Assembly: GCF_017753665.1 (NCBI RefSeq)
Contig: NZ_CP072524.1
Coordinates: 1,674,001 to 1,738,000 of the forward strand
Direction: 5' to 3'
DNA: 64,000 bases
DNA from: Neisseria sicca
Lineage (GTDB): Bacteria; Pseudomonadota; Gammaproteobacteria; Burkholderiales; Neisseriaceae
Positions 35,260-43,365 of this stretch are shown one piece after another (positions within the stretch are counted from its first letter, which is position 1; every line of letters begins with the position of its first letter). The translations under genes were made by a program, and so were the position numbers. The notes beneath the pieces are model-generated. The model worked only from the letters and a program-made list of their open reading frames with translations, had not been told where the DNA came from and did no database searches.

Positions 35260-35943
35260 TTATCGTTCGCTTTGCGCGGCTTTTTTGGCTGCCTTGGCGG
35301 CTTTGCGCTCCGCTCGCTTTTCGCTCAACTTGGTACGGTAGAACTGAAGGCGTTGGCGTTTTTTCCACCAGAACCATGCCAACACCAATGCCAATACGCC
35401 CAAAACAACGAAGATGCCGGATTGCAGGCTGCGCATTTTTGCCATCAGCCAATCGATGTTGTTCGCGCCGTATTCGCCCAAATAAATCCACACCGGCACG
35501 GAAATCAACGCGGCAAGCCCATCCATCAGGATGAAGCGGGTATAGGAAACTTTGCGGCTGATGCCTGCGGTCACGAAAACGGCGGTACGCAAACCGGGCA
35601 GGAAGCGGGCGACGAACAATACCCAGTTGCCGTATTTGTCGAATTTTTCCTGCACCTGCGCGTAACGCTTCGGCGTCATCACGCGGGCAATGGGTTTGAA
35701 CTTGAGAATTTTCTGTCCCCACACGCGTCCGGCGACAAACATAAATCCGTCGCCTGCCAACACGCCGAGCATACCGACGACAACCATCCAATGCGAATTG
35801 GTGTACCCCAAACCGGAAATCACGCCGCCTGTCACCAGCGTCAAATCTTCGGGAATCGGTACGCCAAAGCCGCAGATGACCAAAACGAAAAACACGGCTG
35901 CGTAGCCGTATTGGACAAAAAAGGCTTCTAAAAAGGCAAACAT
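35260..35943 (-). CDS. DedA family membrane protein
   Basis: A 227-residue inner-membrane protein with the SNARE-associated (DedA/VTT) domain: GFGVPIPEDLTLVTGG near residues 25-40, AGDGFMFVAGRVWG, and ARFLPGLRTAVFVTAGISRKVSYTRFILMD with the conserved arginines. The C-terminal tail is strongly basic. DedA proteins are needed for membrane homeostasis and include flippases for phosphatidylethanolamine or undecaprenyl phosphate; the substrate is not set here. Confidence 0.9.
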   Translation of the reverse strand: MFAFLEAFFVQYGYAAVFFVLVICGFGVPIPEDLTLVTGGVISGLGYTNSHWMVVVGMLGVLAGDGFMFVAGRVWGQKILKFKPIARVMTPKRYAQVQEKFDKYGNWVLFVARFLPGLRTAVFVTAGISRKVSYTRFILMDGLAALISVPVWIYLGEYGANNIDWLMAKMRSLQSGIFVVLGVLALVLAWFWWKKRQRLQFYRTKLSEKRAERKAAKAAKKAAQSER

Positions 35944-36112
35944 GGCGTATCCGTCGGTTGTAATGTGGAGGGGAAATTCATTTGAACTGAATGTCGTATT
36001 TTACCAAAGATAGGGTCGTCTGAAAGAAATAACAAGGAAGGTTATGAAAATAGGTGTGAACAATATGAATTGATGTGTTTCAGACGACCTCGAATCCTAA
36101 AAAACACAATCA

Positions 36113-36180
36113 AAATGGATTAACCTTAAACCGGCATGGCGTTCCCCCGCCTTGCCCTGATTTAAAATCAATCCACTGTA
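36113..36180. repeat. Internally deleted Correia-like element
   Basis: ATGGATTAACCTTAAACC at the left and the complementary ATCAATCCACTGTA at the right match the ends of the intact elements, with CTTGCCCTGATTTAAA near the right end. Only about 68 bases remain. Confidence 0.6.
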
Positions 36181-36184
36181 CCGC

Positions 36185-36216
36185 CGTTCCCGCTTGCGTG
36201 GAAACGACGGCAGTTC
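36185..36216. repeat. Degenerate dRS3-like repeat
   Basis: CGTTCCCGCTTGCGTGGAAACGACGGCAG resembles the ATTCCCGCCTGCGCGGGAAT-type repeat of Neisseria, with several changes. Confidence 0.45.
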
Positions 36217-36254
36217 CAAGGTTTGCTAAAAACCTGATTGATTTTTTGACGGCA

Positions 36255-37592
36255 TTACTGCTTGCCGGTGATGGCTGCCGCGATGCGTTCCGCACCCTTT
36301 TTCGCCCAGTCCGCCTGACGCGCTTCGACCATGACGCGCACGACCGGTTCGGTACCCGATGCGCGCAACACGACGCGGCCTTTGCCTTCGAGTTCTTTTT
36401 CCACTTCAGCCAATACGTCTTTCGAGGCTTCCTGCCATTTCTGACCTTTTTGGATGCGCACGTTGATCATGGTTTGCGGATACGGCTGCCAGTCGGCACA
36501 AACGGTGGCAAGGTCTTGGTTCAGGATTTGCAGTGCCGCCAAAACTTGCAGCGCGGAGATGATGCCGTCGCCGGTGTTGTGTTTGTCCATACACAAAATA
36601 TGGCCGCTGGCTTCGCCTCCGATGAGCCAGCCGCGGTGGTTCAGTTGTTCCAATACATAGCGGTCGCCGACTTTGGCGCGGCAGAAATCGACGCCCTGCT
36701 CTTTCAGGGCGATTTCCATTGCCATATTGGTCATGACCGTGCCGACCACGCCGCCGATGTTGATGCCTTCGCGGGCACGGGCTTTGGCGATGACGTAAAT
36801 CAGGCTGTCGCCGTCGTACACTTTGCCGTTGCGGTCAACCATCATCAGACGGTCGCCGTCGCCGTCCAGCGCAATGCCGTAGTCGGCTTCGTTCTGCAAT
36901 ACAGCGGCCTGCAAGGCTTTGGGATGGGTCGCGCCGCATTTTTCGTTGATATTGTAGCCATTGGGTTCGTCGCCGATGCTGACGACTTGCGCGCCGAGTT
37001 CGTGGAATACTTTGGGCGCAACGTCATAGCCTGCGCCATGTGCGGTATCGACCACCAATTTCAGACCGCGCAAATCCAAATGGCTGGGAAAGGTGGATTT
37101 GCAAAATTCGATGTAACGGTCGTCTGCGCCGTTGATACGGCGGGCGCGTCCGAGGCGGGCGGACGGCTGGGTTTTCATTTCCTCGTCGATTTTGGCTTCG
37201 ATTTCCAACTCAATTTCATCGCTCAGTTTCACGCCGCCTTCGGCAAAGAATTTGATGCCGTTGTCGGAATAGACGTTGTGCGACGCGGAAATCATCACGC
37301 CGGCGGACAAACGCAGCGCGCGGGTCAGATAAGCCACACCCGGCGTAGGCAGCGGGCCGGTTTGGATGACGTTGACACCCGCGGCGGTAAAACCTGCCAC
37401 CAGCGCGGCTTCGAGCATATAGCCGGAAATGCGCGTGTCTTTGCCGATAAGGACGGTCGGCTTCTGCCCGCCGTCATGCTGCACCAACACCTGCCCCGCC
37501 GCATAACCGAGTTTCAATACGAAATCGGGGGTAATCGGAAATTGACCGACTTCGCCGCGCACGCCGTCCGTGCCGAAATATTTTTTTGCCAT
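36255..37592 (-). CDS. glmM: Phosphoglucosamine mutase
   Basis: A 445-residue enzyme that converts glucosamine-6-phosphate to glucosamine-1-phosphate for peptidoglycan and LOS synthesis. It has the start KKYFGTDGVRGEVG, the phosphoserine loop MISASHNVYSDNG (about residue 104), the metal-binding LDGDGDRLMMVD, GEASGHI and the C-terminal RASGTEPVVRVM. The ATG at 37592 has GGAGT before it and gives the family start; the open frame extends 17 codons upstream. folP lies upstream on the same strand, but a DUS pair and a Correia element separate them. Confidence 0.96.
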   Translation of the reverse strand: MAKKYFGTDGVRGEVGQFPITPDFVLKLGYAAGQVLVQHDGGQKPTVLIGKDTRISGYMLEAALVAGFTAAGVNVIQTGPLPTPGVAYLTRALRLSAGVMISASHNVYSDNGIKFFAEGGVKLSDEIELEIEAKIDEEMKTQPSARLGRARRINGADDRYIEFCKSTFPSHLDLRGLKLVVDTAHGAGYDVAPKVFHELGAQVVSIGDEPNGYNINEKCGATHPKALQAAVLQNEADYGIALDGDGDRLMMVDRNGKVYDGDSLIYVIAKARAREGINIGGVVGTVMTNMAMEIALKEQGVDFCRAKVGDRYVLEQLNHRGWLIGGEASGHILCMDKHNTGDGIISALQVLAALQILNQDLATVCADWQPYPQTMINVRIQKGQKWQEASKDVLAEVEKELEGKGRVVLRASGTEPVVRVMVEARQADWAKKGAERIAAAITGKQ

Positions 37593-37768
37593 GAGTTTAC
37601 TCCGTGAGGATGTTTTTAGAATGGGGTTACCCGTAAATGTCATAACGGGCAGTATAGGGGGATTTTATGTAAAACTGTTGGGATTTATGTTTAGCGTCAT
37701 TAGATTGAGCCTGAGCGGTATAGTTTCTTATCTTATCAAAACCCGAAACAAGTTAACCGGATTAAACA

Positions 37769-37813
37769 AAAGGGTCGTCTGAAACCGCCAAACTTGTTTT
37801 CAGACGACCTCTT
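37769..37813 (-). terminator. Inverted DUS pair between folP and glmM
   Basis: Two DUS copies extended by AAAGGG/CTCTTT form a stem with a loop of about 17 bases. Confidence 0.65.
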
Positions 37814-37819
37814 TATCAC

Positions 37820-37976
37820 TATAGTGGATTAACTTTAAACCAGTACGGCGTTGCCTCGCCTTAGCTCAAAGAGAACGATTCTCTAAGGTGCTGAAGCACC
37901 AAGTGAATCGGTTCCGTACTATCTGTACTGTCTGCGGCTTCGTCGCCTTGTCCTGATTTAAATTTAATCCACTATA
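37820..37976. repeat. Correia element (CREE), 157 bp
   Basis: TATAGTGGATTAACTTTAAA at the left and TTTAATCCACTATA at the right enclose the long-class core, including the GAGAACGATTCTC segment. It is the reverse orientation of the copy at 22499. Confidence 0.95.
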
Positions 37977-38036
37977 TTTCAGAGGCTGTCGACATTTCAT
38001 TTTCAAAGTGTTTTTTTACTTCCAAAACAGAAGCCA

Positions 38037-38891
38037 TTAAATGCCGGTAATGCCTAAGGCGTCCCACACCTTCAACGCATCCGCCGTCGCCTTCACATCA
38101 TGCACCCGCACAATTTGCGCGCCGCGCGCTACGGACGCCAACGCCGCCGCCACGCTGCCGTGTACGCGTTCCGCCGCGTCTGCCTCACCGGTCAGCTCGC
38201 CTATCATGCGTTTGCGCGATACGCCGATGAGCAGTGGGAAACCCGTTTCCACCATCAATTCGGGCAAATGCCGCATCAGCGCGATATTGTGTTGCAAGGT
38301 TTTGCCGAAGCCGAAGCCGGGGTCGAGTATGATGCGTTGCGGGGCGATGCCCGCCGCGATGCATTCTGCTGCGCGCGCTTTCAAATACCGCGCCACCTCA
38401 CCGACAACATCCTGATATTTCGGATTAATCTGCATGGTTTCGGGCAAACCCTGCATGTGCATCAGGCAAATGCCCGTATCCGCCTGACTCGCCAGCAATT
38501 CGACCGCGCCCTCATCAGTCAACGCTGCCACATCATTAATAATATCGACGCCGCCGAGCGCCAACGCTTTTTCCATAATCACCGTGCGGCGCGTGTCCAA
38601 ACTGATGGGAACACCCCACCCTGCCACTTCCGCCAACACAGGCGCAACCCGCGCCCATTCTTCTTCAGGCGAAACATAATCCGCACCCGGCCGCGTCGAT
38701 TCGCCGCCGATGTCGAGAATGTCTGCGCCTTCTTTTAAAAGCTGTTCGGCGTGTGCCAAGGCTGTTTGGGCGTTTTGCGAATACACGCCGCCATCGGAAA
38801 ACGAATCGGGCGTCAAGTTGACGATACCCATGATTTTCGGTTTGTCCAAACCAATTTCAAACCTGCCTACCTGCCAGATGCGCGTGGTCAT
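38037..38891 (-). CDS. folP: Dihydropteroate synthase
   Basis: A 284-residue TIM-barrel enzyme that joins p-aminobenzoate to the pterin in folate synthesis and is the target of sulfonamides. Motifs are IMGIVNLTPDSFSDGG, DILDIGGESTRPGA, ISLDTRR, IILDPGFGFGKT, LIGVSRKRMIGEL and the C-terminal RVHDVKATADALKV. The length is typical and I see no obvious inserted residues, though resistance cannot be judged by eye. Confidence 0.95.
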   Translation of the reverse strand: MTTRIWQVGRFEIGLDKPKIMGIVNLTPDSFSDGGVYSQNAQTALAHAEQLLKEGADILDIGGESTRPGADYVSPEEEWARVAPVLAEVAGWGVPISLDTRRTVIMEKALALGGVDIINDVAALTDEGAVELLASQADTGICLMHMQGLPETMQINPKYQDVVGEVARYLKARAAECIAAGIAPQRIILDPGFGFGKTLQHNIALMRHLPELMVETGFPLLIGVSRKRMIGELTGEADAAERVHGSVAAALASVARGAQIVRVHDVKATADALKVWDALGITGI

Positions 38892-38927
38892 GATGGTGTT
38901 CCGTAAAATAATGAAGACGAAATTATA

Positions 38928-38962
38928 GGTCGTCTGAAAACATCATGCAGCTTTCAGACGAC
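38928..38962. terminator. Inverted DUS pair between folP and the aminotransferase
   Basis: Two inverted DUS copies lie between divergent genes, so it cannot simply end either one. It may be an uptake site only. Confidence 0.5.
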
Positions 38963-39036
38963 CCCGTTTTACAAATCCTGCCGTTTAATGCCAAAATCAG
39001 GTTTACCGTCCTAATCCGCCTGACAAAGGAAGCATC

Positions 39037-40230
39037 ATGTACCAACACGTCGAATACTACCCCGGCGACCCGATTTTGAGTTTGGTCGAAACCTTCAAAA
39101 ACGACCCACGCCCCGAAAAAGTCAATTTGAGCATAGGCATTTATTTCGACGACGAAGGCAAAATGCCCGTGTTGGAATCCGTGAACCGTGCCGAGACTGC
39201 CCGCGCCGCCACACCTGCGCCATCGCCCTATCTGCCGATGGAAGGCTTGAACACTTACCGCAGCGCGGTGCAGCATTTATTGTTCGGCAAAGACAACCCT
39301 GCGTTCGCGCAAGGACGCATCGTTACCGTACAAACACTAGGCGGCTCGGGCGCACTCAAAGTCGGCGCGGATTTCCTGCACCGCTGGTTCCCCGCAGCGC
39401 GCGCCTACGTCAGCGATCCGACTTGGGACAACCATCGAGGTATCTTTGAAGGCGCAGGTTTCGAGGTCGGTACTTATCCTTATTACGACCCTGCCACCGT
39501 CGACGTGAAATTCGACGAAATGACCGCGTTTTTCAACACCCTGCCCGAAAACAGCGTCTTAATCCTACACCCCTGCTGCCACAACCCGACCGGCGTGGAT
39601 ATGTCCGAACAGCAATGGGACGAAGTATTGCACATCATCAAAACGCGCAAACTGATTCCGTTTATGGACATTGCCTACCAAGGCTTCGGCGGCGATTTGG
39701 ACAGCGATGCCTACGCCATCCGCAAAGCGGTGGAAATGGAATTGCCGCTGTTCGTCAGCAATTCCTTCTCGAAAAACCTGTCGCTCTACGGCGAGCGCGT
39801 CGGCGGCCTGAGCGTGGTTTGCCCGAATAAAGAAGAAGCGGAATTGGTGTTCGGACAACTCAAATTCACCGTCCGCCGCATCTATTCCAGCCCGCCCGCA
39901 CACGGCGCCTATATCGCCGCCGACGTAATGAACAATCCCGAACTTTACGCCTTGTGGCAAAACGAAGTCTATGTCATGCGCGATCGAATCCGTGCCATGC
40001 GGCAGAAGCTTTACGACGTCTTGACCGCCCAAATTCCCGACCGCGATTTCACTTATTTCATCAAACAGCGCGGCATGTTCAGCTACACAGGATTGAGCGT
40101 GGAACAAGTCCGCAGGTTGCGCGACGAATTTGCCGTTTACCTGCTGAATTCGGGTAGGATGTGCGTCGCCGGACTGAATGCCTCGAATATCGCCTATGTC
40201 GCCGATGCGTTTGCCGAAGTGTTGAAATAA
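39037..40230 (+). CDS. Aromatic amino acid / aspartate aminotransferase (class I)
   Basis: A 397-residue PLP aminotransferase of subgroup Ialpha. It shows VNLSIGIYFDDEGKMPVLESV, PYLPMEGLNTYRSAVQHLLFG, QTLGGSGALKVGADFL, HPCCHNPTGVDMS, PFMDIAYQGFGG and the PLP lysine in VSNSFSKNLSLYGERVGGLS, with the substrate arginine near GRMCVAGLN. The family includes TyrB and AspC; which substrate dominates is not clear. The start has AAAGGAAGCATC before it. Confidence 0.92.
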   Translation: MYQHVEYYPGDPILSLVETFKNDPRPEKVNLSIGIYFDDEGKMPVLESVNRAETARAATPAPSPYLPMEGLNTYRSAVQHLLFGKDNPAFAQGRIVTVQTLGGSGALKVGADFLHRWFPAARAYVSDPTWDNHRGIFEGAGFEVGTYPYYDPATVDVKFDEMTAFFNTLPENSVLILHPCCHNPTGVDMSEQQWDEVLHIIKTRKLIPFMDIAYQGFGGDLDSDAYAIRKAVEMELPLFVSNSFSKNLSLYGERVGGLSVVCPNKEEAELVFGQLKFTVRRIYSSPPAHGAYIAADVMNNPELYALWQNEVYVMRDRIRAMRQKLYDVLTAQIPDRDFTYFIKQRGMFSYTGLSVEQVRRLRDEFAVYLLNSGRMCVAGLNASNIAYVADAFAEVLK

Positions 40231-40290
40231 AACTCAAAAAACAAACAGGTCGTCTGAAACCCGATGTAGTTTTATTTGAAGTAAATCAAA

Positions 40291-40326
40291 AGGCCGCCCG
40301 AAAAATTTTCATCTTTCAGACGGCCT
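40291..40326. terminator. Inverted repeat in the AG-DUS dialect
   Basis: AGGCCGCCCGAAA and the inverted intact AGGCCGTCTGAAA form a hairpin between the aminotransferase and tRNA-Arg. The word differs from the AGGTCGTCTGAA form used elsewhere. Confidence 0.65.
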
Positions 40327-40335
40327 CTCTATAAT

Positions 40336-40411
40336 TGGCGCACCCAACAGGGATCGAACCTGTGACCTCCAGCTTCGGAAACTGACACTCTTCCAACTGA
40401 GCTATGGGTGC
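40336..40411 (-). tRNA. tRNA-Arg (CCG)
   Basis: The minus strand folds with acceptor GCACCCA/TGGGTGC, D-arm GCTCAGTTGGAAGAG, anticodon loop TTCCGAA (anticodon CCG), T-arm GGTTCGATCCC and encoded CCA, 76 bases. It reads CGG codons for arginine. Confidence 0.93.
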
Positions 40412-40587
40412 AGGGAAGGCGTAAGATTAACGCAAATCCCGCCTGTTGGCAAAGCCTATTATGCAGGATGGCGCAAACAAGACAAATTCGCAGAAAATTC
40501 CCCGCAAATAATCAACAACATAACCAATCCACCCCTTAACAAATGGCAAAAAACTGCCGCCTTTGCGTATATTTTCCACAAGAGCGA

Positions 40588-40616
40588 TTGGAAAGCCCCT
40601 GTGAATTCAGTATAAT
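40588..40616 (+). promoter_or_regulatory. Sigma-70-type promoter of the cytochrome c5 gene
   Basis: TTGGAA at 40588-40593 and a perfect TATAAT at 40611-40616 are separated by 17 bases, 82 bases before the start codon. Confidence 0.8.
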
Positions 40617-40697
40617 CCAGCAAAATATTGTTAACTGCGTTTAACACACCAAACTATAACTCAAAGCACAACCTAACCTAACGGCGAGGCCTACCAA

Positions 40698-41555
40698 ATG
40701 AAACAACTCCGCGACTCAAAAGCCCAAGGCTCTGCATTGTTCACCCTTGTGAGCGGTATCATCATTGCTATTGCAGTCATTTACTTCCTCATTAAATTGG
40801 CGGGCAGCGGCTCGTTCGCAGACGTTAACCAATCGTCCGAAGCCGCCACCCAAACCCGTATCCAACCCGTAGGACAACTCGCCTTGGGCGATGGCATTCC
40901 GGTAGGCGAACGCAAAGGCGATCAGATTTTCAACAAAATCTGTATCCAATGTCACGGTGCGGACAGCTCCGTCCCCAACGCACCTAAAATCGAAAACAAC
41001 GGCAATTGGGCTCCCCGTATCGCACAAGGTTTCGACACGCTGTTCCAACACGCTCTGAACGGCTTTAACGCCATGCCTGCCAAAGGCGGCGCAGCCGATT
41101 TGACCGACCAGGAACTCAAACGCGTCATCACTTACATGGCGAACAAGAGCGGTGGCAACTTCCCTGATCCCGATGCCGCAGCACCTGCAGATCAAGCAGC
41201 TTCAGGCGATGCAGCCGCATCCGCACCGGTCGCTGCCGGCTCTGCTCCCGCAGCCGACGCACCTAAAGCCGAAGACAAAGGCGCAGCCGCTCCTGCAGCC
41301 GGCGGTGCAGACGGTCAAAAAGTTTACGAAGCCAACTGTAAAGCGTGTCACGGCGGCGCCATCCCCGGCGTTCCCCATGTCGGCAAAAAAGAAGACTGGG
41401 CTCCGCGTATCAAACAAGGTAAAGAGACCCTGTACAAACACGCGCTCGAAGGCTTCAACGCCATGCCTGCCAAAGGCGGCAATGCCGGTCTGAGCGACGA
41501 CGAAATCAAAGCAGCGGTCAACTACATGGCTAACCAATCAGGCGCTAAATTCTGA
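40698..41555 (+). CDS. cycB: Membrane-anchored dihaem cytochrome c5
   Basis: A 285-residue protein with an N-terminal uncleaved membrane anchor (about residues 13-34), a first cytochrome c domain with CIQCH (about residues 82-86), an Ala/Pro/Asp-rich linker (about 155-205) and a second domain with CKACH (about 214-218). The domains are similar to each other (both have NAMPAKGG near the haem methionine), so they arose by duplication. In pathogenic Neisseria the homologue brings electrons to the cbb3 oxidase and nitrite reductase AniA at the inner membrane. Confidence 0.92.
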   Translation: MKQLRDSKAQGSALFTLVSGIIIAIAVIYFLIKLAGSGSFADVNQSSEAATQTRIQPVGQLALGDGIPVGERKGDQIFNKICIQCHGADSSVPNAPKIENNGNWAPRIAQGFDTLFQHALNGFNAMPAKGGAADLTDQELKRVITYMANKSGGNFPDPDAAAPADQAASGDAAASAPVAAGSAPAADAPKAEDKGAAAPAAGGADGQKVYEANCKACHGGAIPGVPHVGKKEDWAPRIKQGKETLYKHALEGFNAMPAKGGNAGLSDDEIKAAVNYMANQSGAKF

Positions 41556-41587
41556 TTCATTCAGAAAACGCCATAAATGCTCCATCA

Positions 41588-41616
41588 AAAACGCACCTTC
41601 AAACAAGGTGCGTTTT
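41588..41616 (+). terminator. Terminator of the cytochrome c5 gene
   Basis: A perfect 12-bp stem (AAAACGCACCTT/AAGGTGCGTTTT) with a 5-base loop is followed by T residues. It does not use DUS. Confidence 0.92.
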
Positions 41617-42062
41617 TATTGGCTATACCACCTGCTTCCGCTTAACAAGAGACAAACAGAAAGCAGATGGCAACTCTAAGATTTTTATACTTGCATACAA
41701 GCCATACTCTAACTTTCCCTACCGAAACAGGAAAAGTGCAAGATTACCGTTACAGCAACAAAGTTATGCGAAATCCAAGCTGCTCTATAGCCCGCATTGT
41801 GCAGATATAGTGGATTAAATTTAAATCAGGACAAGGCGACGAAGCCGCAGACAGTACAAATAGTACAGCAAGGCAACGCCGTACTGGTTTAAATTTAATC
41901 CACTATACTTAAAAATCAGTGCTGAAGCCTGATCTCCCAAATGACAAAATTGCCGCAAACAACACCTTCATCATCATTCCCTATTTCACCACTCCTCCAC
42001 TTACAAGATAGGGGGCAGGCTTGAATTTCAATTCATACCGATTTGCGGCAAGAATTCCAATT
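41617..42062. other. Gene-free stretch holding a Correia element
   Basis: Between the cytochrome c5 terminator and the metQ terminator only a short Correia element is recognisable. The remaining sequence is AT-rich, with no open frame of note. Confidence 0.6.
41806..41907. repeat. Correia element (CREE), short class, 102 bp
   Basis: TATAGTGGATTAAATTTAAA and its complement enclose a core that lacks the internal segment and is 5 bp shorter than the 107-bp copies, where GGCAAGGCGAGGCAACG has become AGCAAGGCAACG. Confidence 0.93.
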
Positions 42063-42108
42063 AAAAAGGTCGTCTGAAAACCAATGTTGGTTTTCAGACG
42101 ACCTTTTT
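42063..42108 (-). terminator. Inverted DUS pair after metQ
   Basis: A stem of about 21 bp with a 2-4 base loop and long A and T runs lies 19 bases beyond the metQ stop. Confidence 0.87.
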
Positions 42109-42126
42109 TGTTTTTTAGCTTATAGC

Positions 42127-43041
42127 TTATTTTGCCGCTGAAGCAGTAGACGCTGCTTCGGTTTTTGCACCAGTGGCTGCATTCTCACCCCATGCAGCAG
42201 GATATTTATAACCTTCGAAGCGTTTGTGAGCGTAGGCTTTGAACTCGTCGGAATTATAGGCTTCGGTTACATCTTTGAGCCATTGGCTGTCTTTGTCAGC
42301 GGTTTTGACTGCTGCCCAGTTGACGTAGGCAAAGCTCGGCTCTTGAAACAGGGCTTCGGTCAGCTTCATACCACTGCTCATGGCATAGTTGCCGTTAACG
42401 ATGGCGAAATCAACGTCAGCGCGGCTGCGTGGCAGTTGTGCGGCTTCTAGTTCTACGATTTTGATGTTTTTCGGATTTTCAGCGATGTCGGCTTTGGAAG
42501 CAGTCAGCGGATTAACGCCGTCTTTCAACTTAACCCAGCCCAATTCGTTCAACATTACCAATGCACGGGCAAAGTTGGACGGGTCGTTAGGCGCAGAAAC
42601 GCTGCTGCCGTCTTTAACTTCATCCAAAGATTTCAATTTACCCGGATACAGACCCAAAGGCGCAGTCGGCACTTGGAAAGTTTCAGTAATATCTAATTTG
42701 TGTTCTTTTTTGAAGTCGTCCAAATAAGGCTTGTGTTGAAAAATGTTGATATCCAGTTCACCTTCAGCCAAAGCGAGGTTAGGACGGACGTAATCGGTAA
42801 ACTCAACCAGTTTGACGGTATAGCCTTTTTTCTCCAACTCAGGTTGGATTTGATCTTTGACCATGTCGCCAAAGTCGCCAACGGTTGTACCAAAGACGAT
42901 CTCTTTTTTCGCCGTGCCATTATCGGCAACCGGTGATGCGGAGGATGCGGCAGGTGCGCTATCTTTCTGCCCACCACAAGCTGCAAGCATTACAGCAAGC
43001 GTAGCAGCAGAAAGGGTTTTAAAAAAAGTATTTACTTGCAT
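42127..43041 (-). CDS. metQ: Methionine ABC transporter substrate-binding lipoprotein
   Basis: A 304-residue lipoprotein (signal MQVNTFFKTLSAATLAVMLAACGG, Cys22) of the NlpA/MetQ family. Signatures are IVFGTTVGDFGDMVKDQI, FTDYVRPNLALAEGELDINIFQHKPYLDDF, SAPNDPSNFARALVML and the closing YAHKRFEGYKYPAAWGE. It binds methionine for the MetNI transporter; the neisserial homogue is also known as the surface antigen GNA1946. No metN or metI lies beside it in this window. The start has AGGAGTAAGAT before it. Confidence 0.92.
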   Translation of the reverse strand: MQVNTFFKTLSAATLAVMLAACGGQKDSAPAASSASPVADNGTAKKEIVFGTTVGDFGDMVKDQIQPELEKKGYTVKLVEFTDYVRPNLALAEGELDINIFQHKPYLDDFKKEHKLDITETFQVPTAPLGLYPGKLKSLDEVKDGSSVSAPNDPSNFARALVMLNELGWVKLKDGVNPLTASKADIAENPKNIKIVELEAAQLPRSRADVDFAIVNGNYAMSSGMKLTEALFQEPSFAYVNWAAVKTADKDSQWLKDVTEAYNSDEFKAYAHKRFEGYKYPAAWGENAATGAKTEAASTASAAK

Positions 43042-43173
43042 ATCTTACTCCTGATAATTCATTGAAACAGTTTTCAGACGACCTCTGCCGTCAAAAAACG
43101 AGAATTTTAAATCTATTTGGTAAAACTCAGGGTGTTTTTTGCAGGTTTTTCTGTTGATTCTTATTATTACCAC

Positions 43174-43201
43174 AGTATATTCGAAATAAAACTCGGCACA
43201 A
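43174..43201 (-). promoter_or_regulatory. Putative metQ promoter
   Basis: On the minus strand TTGTGC (43201-43196) and TATACT (43179-43174) are 16 bases apart, about 130 bases before the metQ start. Confidence 0.55.
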
Positions 43202-43287
43202 TCCAAAACTTACGCGCTATGATAGCCTACAATTTTCCAAGTCAACAGATCTAGCTCGCGTTACCCAAAACGTACGAATAGATTAAA

Positions 43288-43331
43288 GAAGGTCGTCTGA
43301 AATCTTGTAGATAGGGTTTCAGACGACCTTC
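43288..43331 (-). terminator. Inverted DUS pair after cysB
   Basis: Inverted DUS copies with a GAAGG/CCTTC extension and a loop of about 17 bases lie 35 bases beyond the cysB stop. Confidence 0.75.
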
Positions 43332-43365
43332 TATTTCATATTAAATAGATTTACATTACCAACGA

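Larger units (their letters stand above)
35944..36254. other. Intergenic stretch with DUS and decayed repeats
   Basis: Between the start of dedA and the end of glmM lie a DUS at about 36013, an inverted one at about 36079, a shrunken Correia-like element and a broken dRS3-like repeat. No gene is seen. Confidence 0.55.
37593..38036. other. folP-glmM gap filled by a DUS pair and a Correia element
   Basis: The gap between folP and glmM (same strand) holds an inverted DUS pair (37769-37813), a full-length Correia element (37820-37976) and a fragment similar to the left end of the element near dedA (about 37978-38022). No gene is seen. Confidence 0.7.

Noticed and set aside
36075..37607. Long plus-strand frame (510 codons) over glmM
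   Set aside because: It is antisense to glmM, which has clear motifs, and has no recognisable domain.
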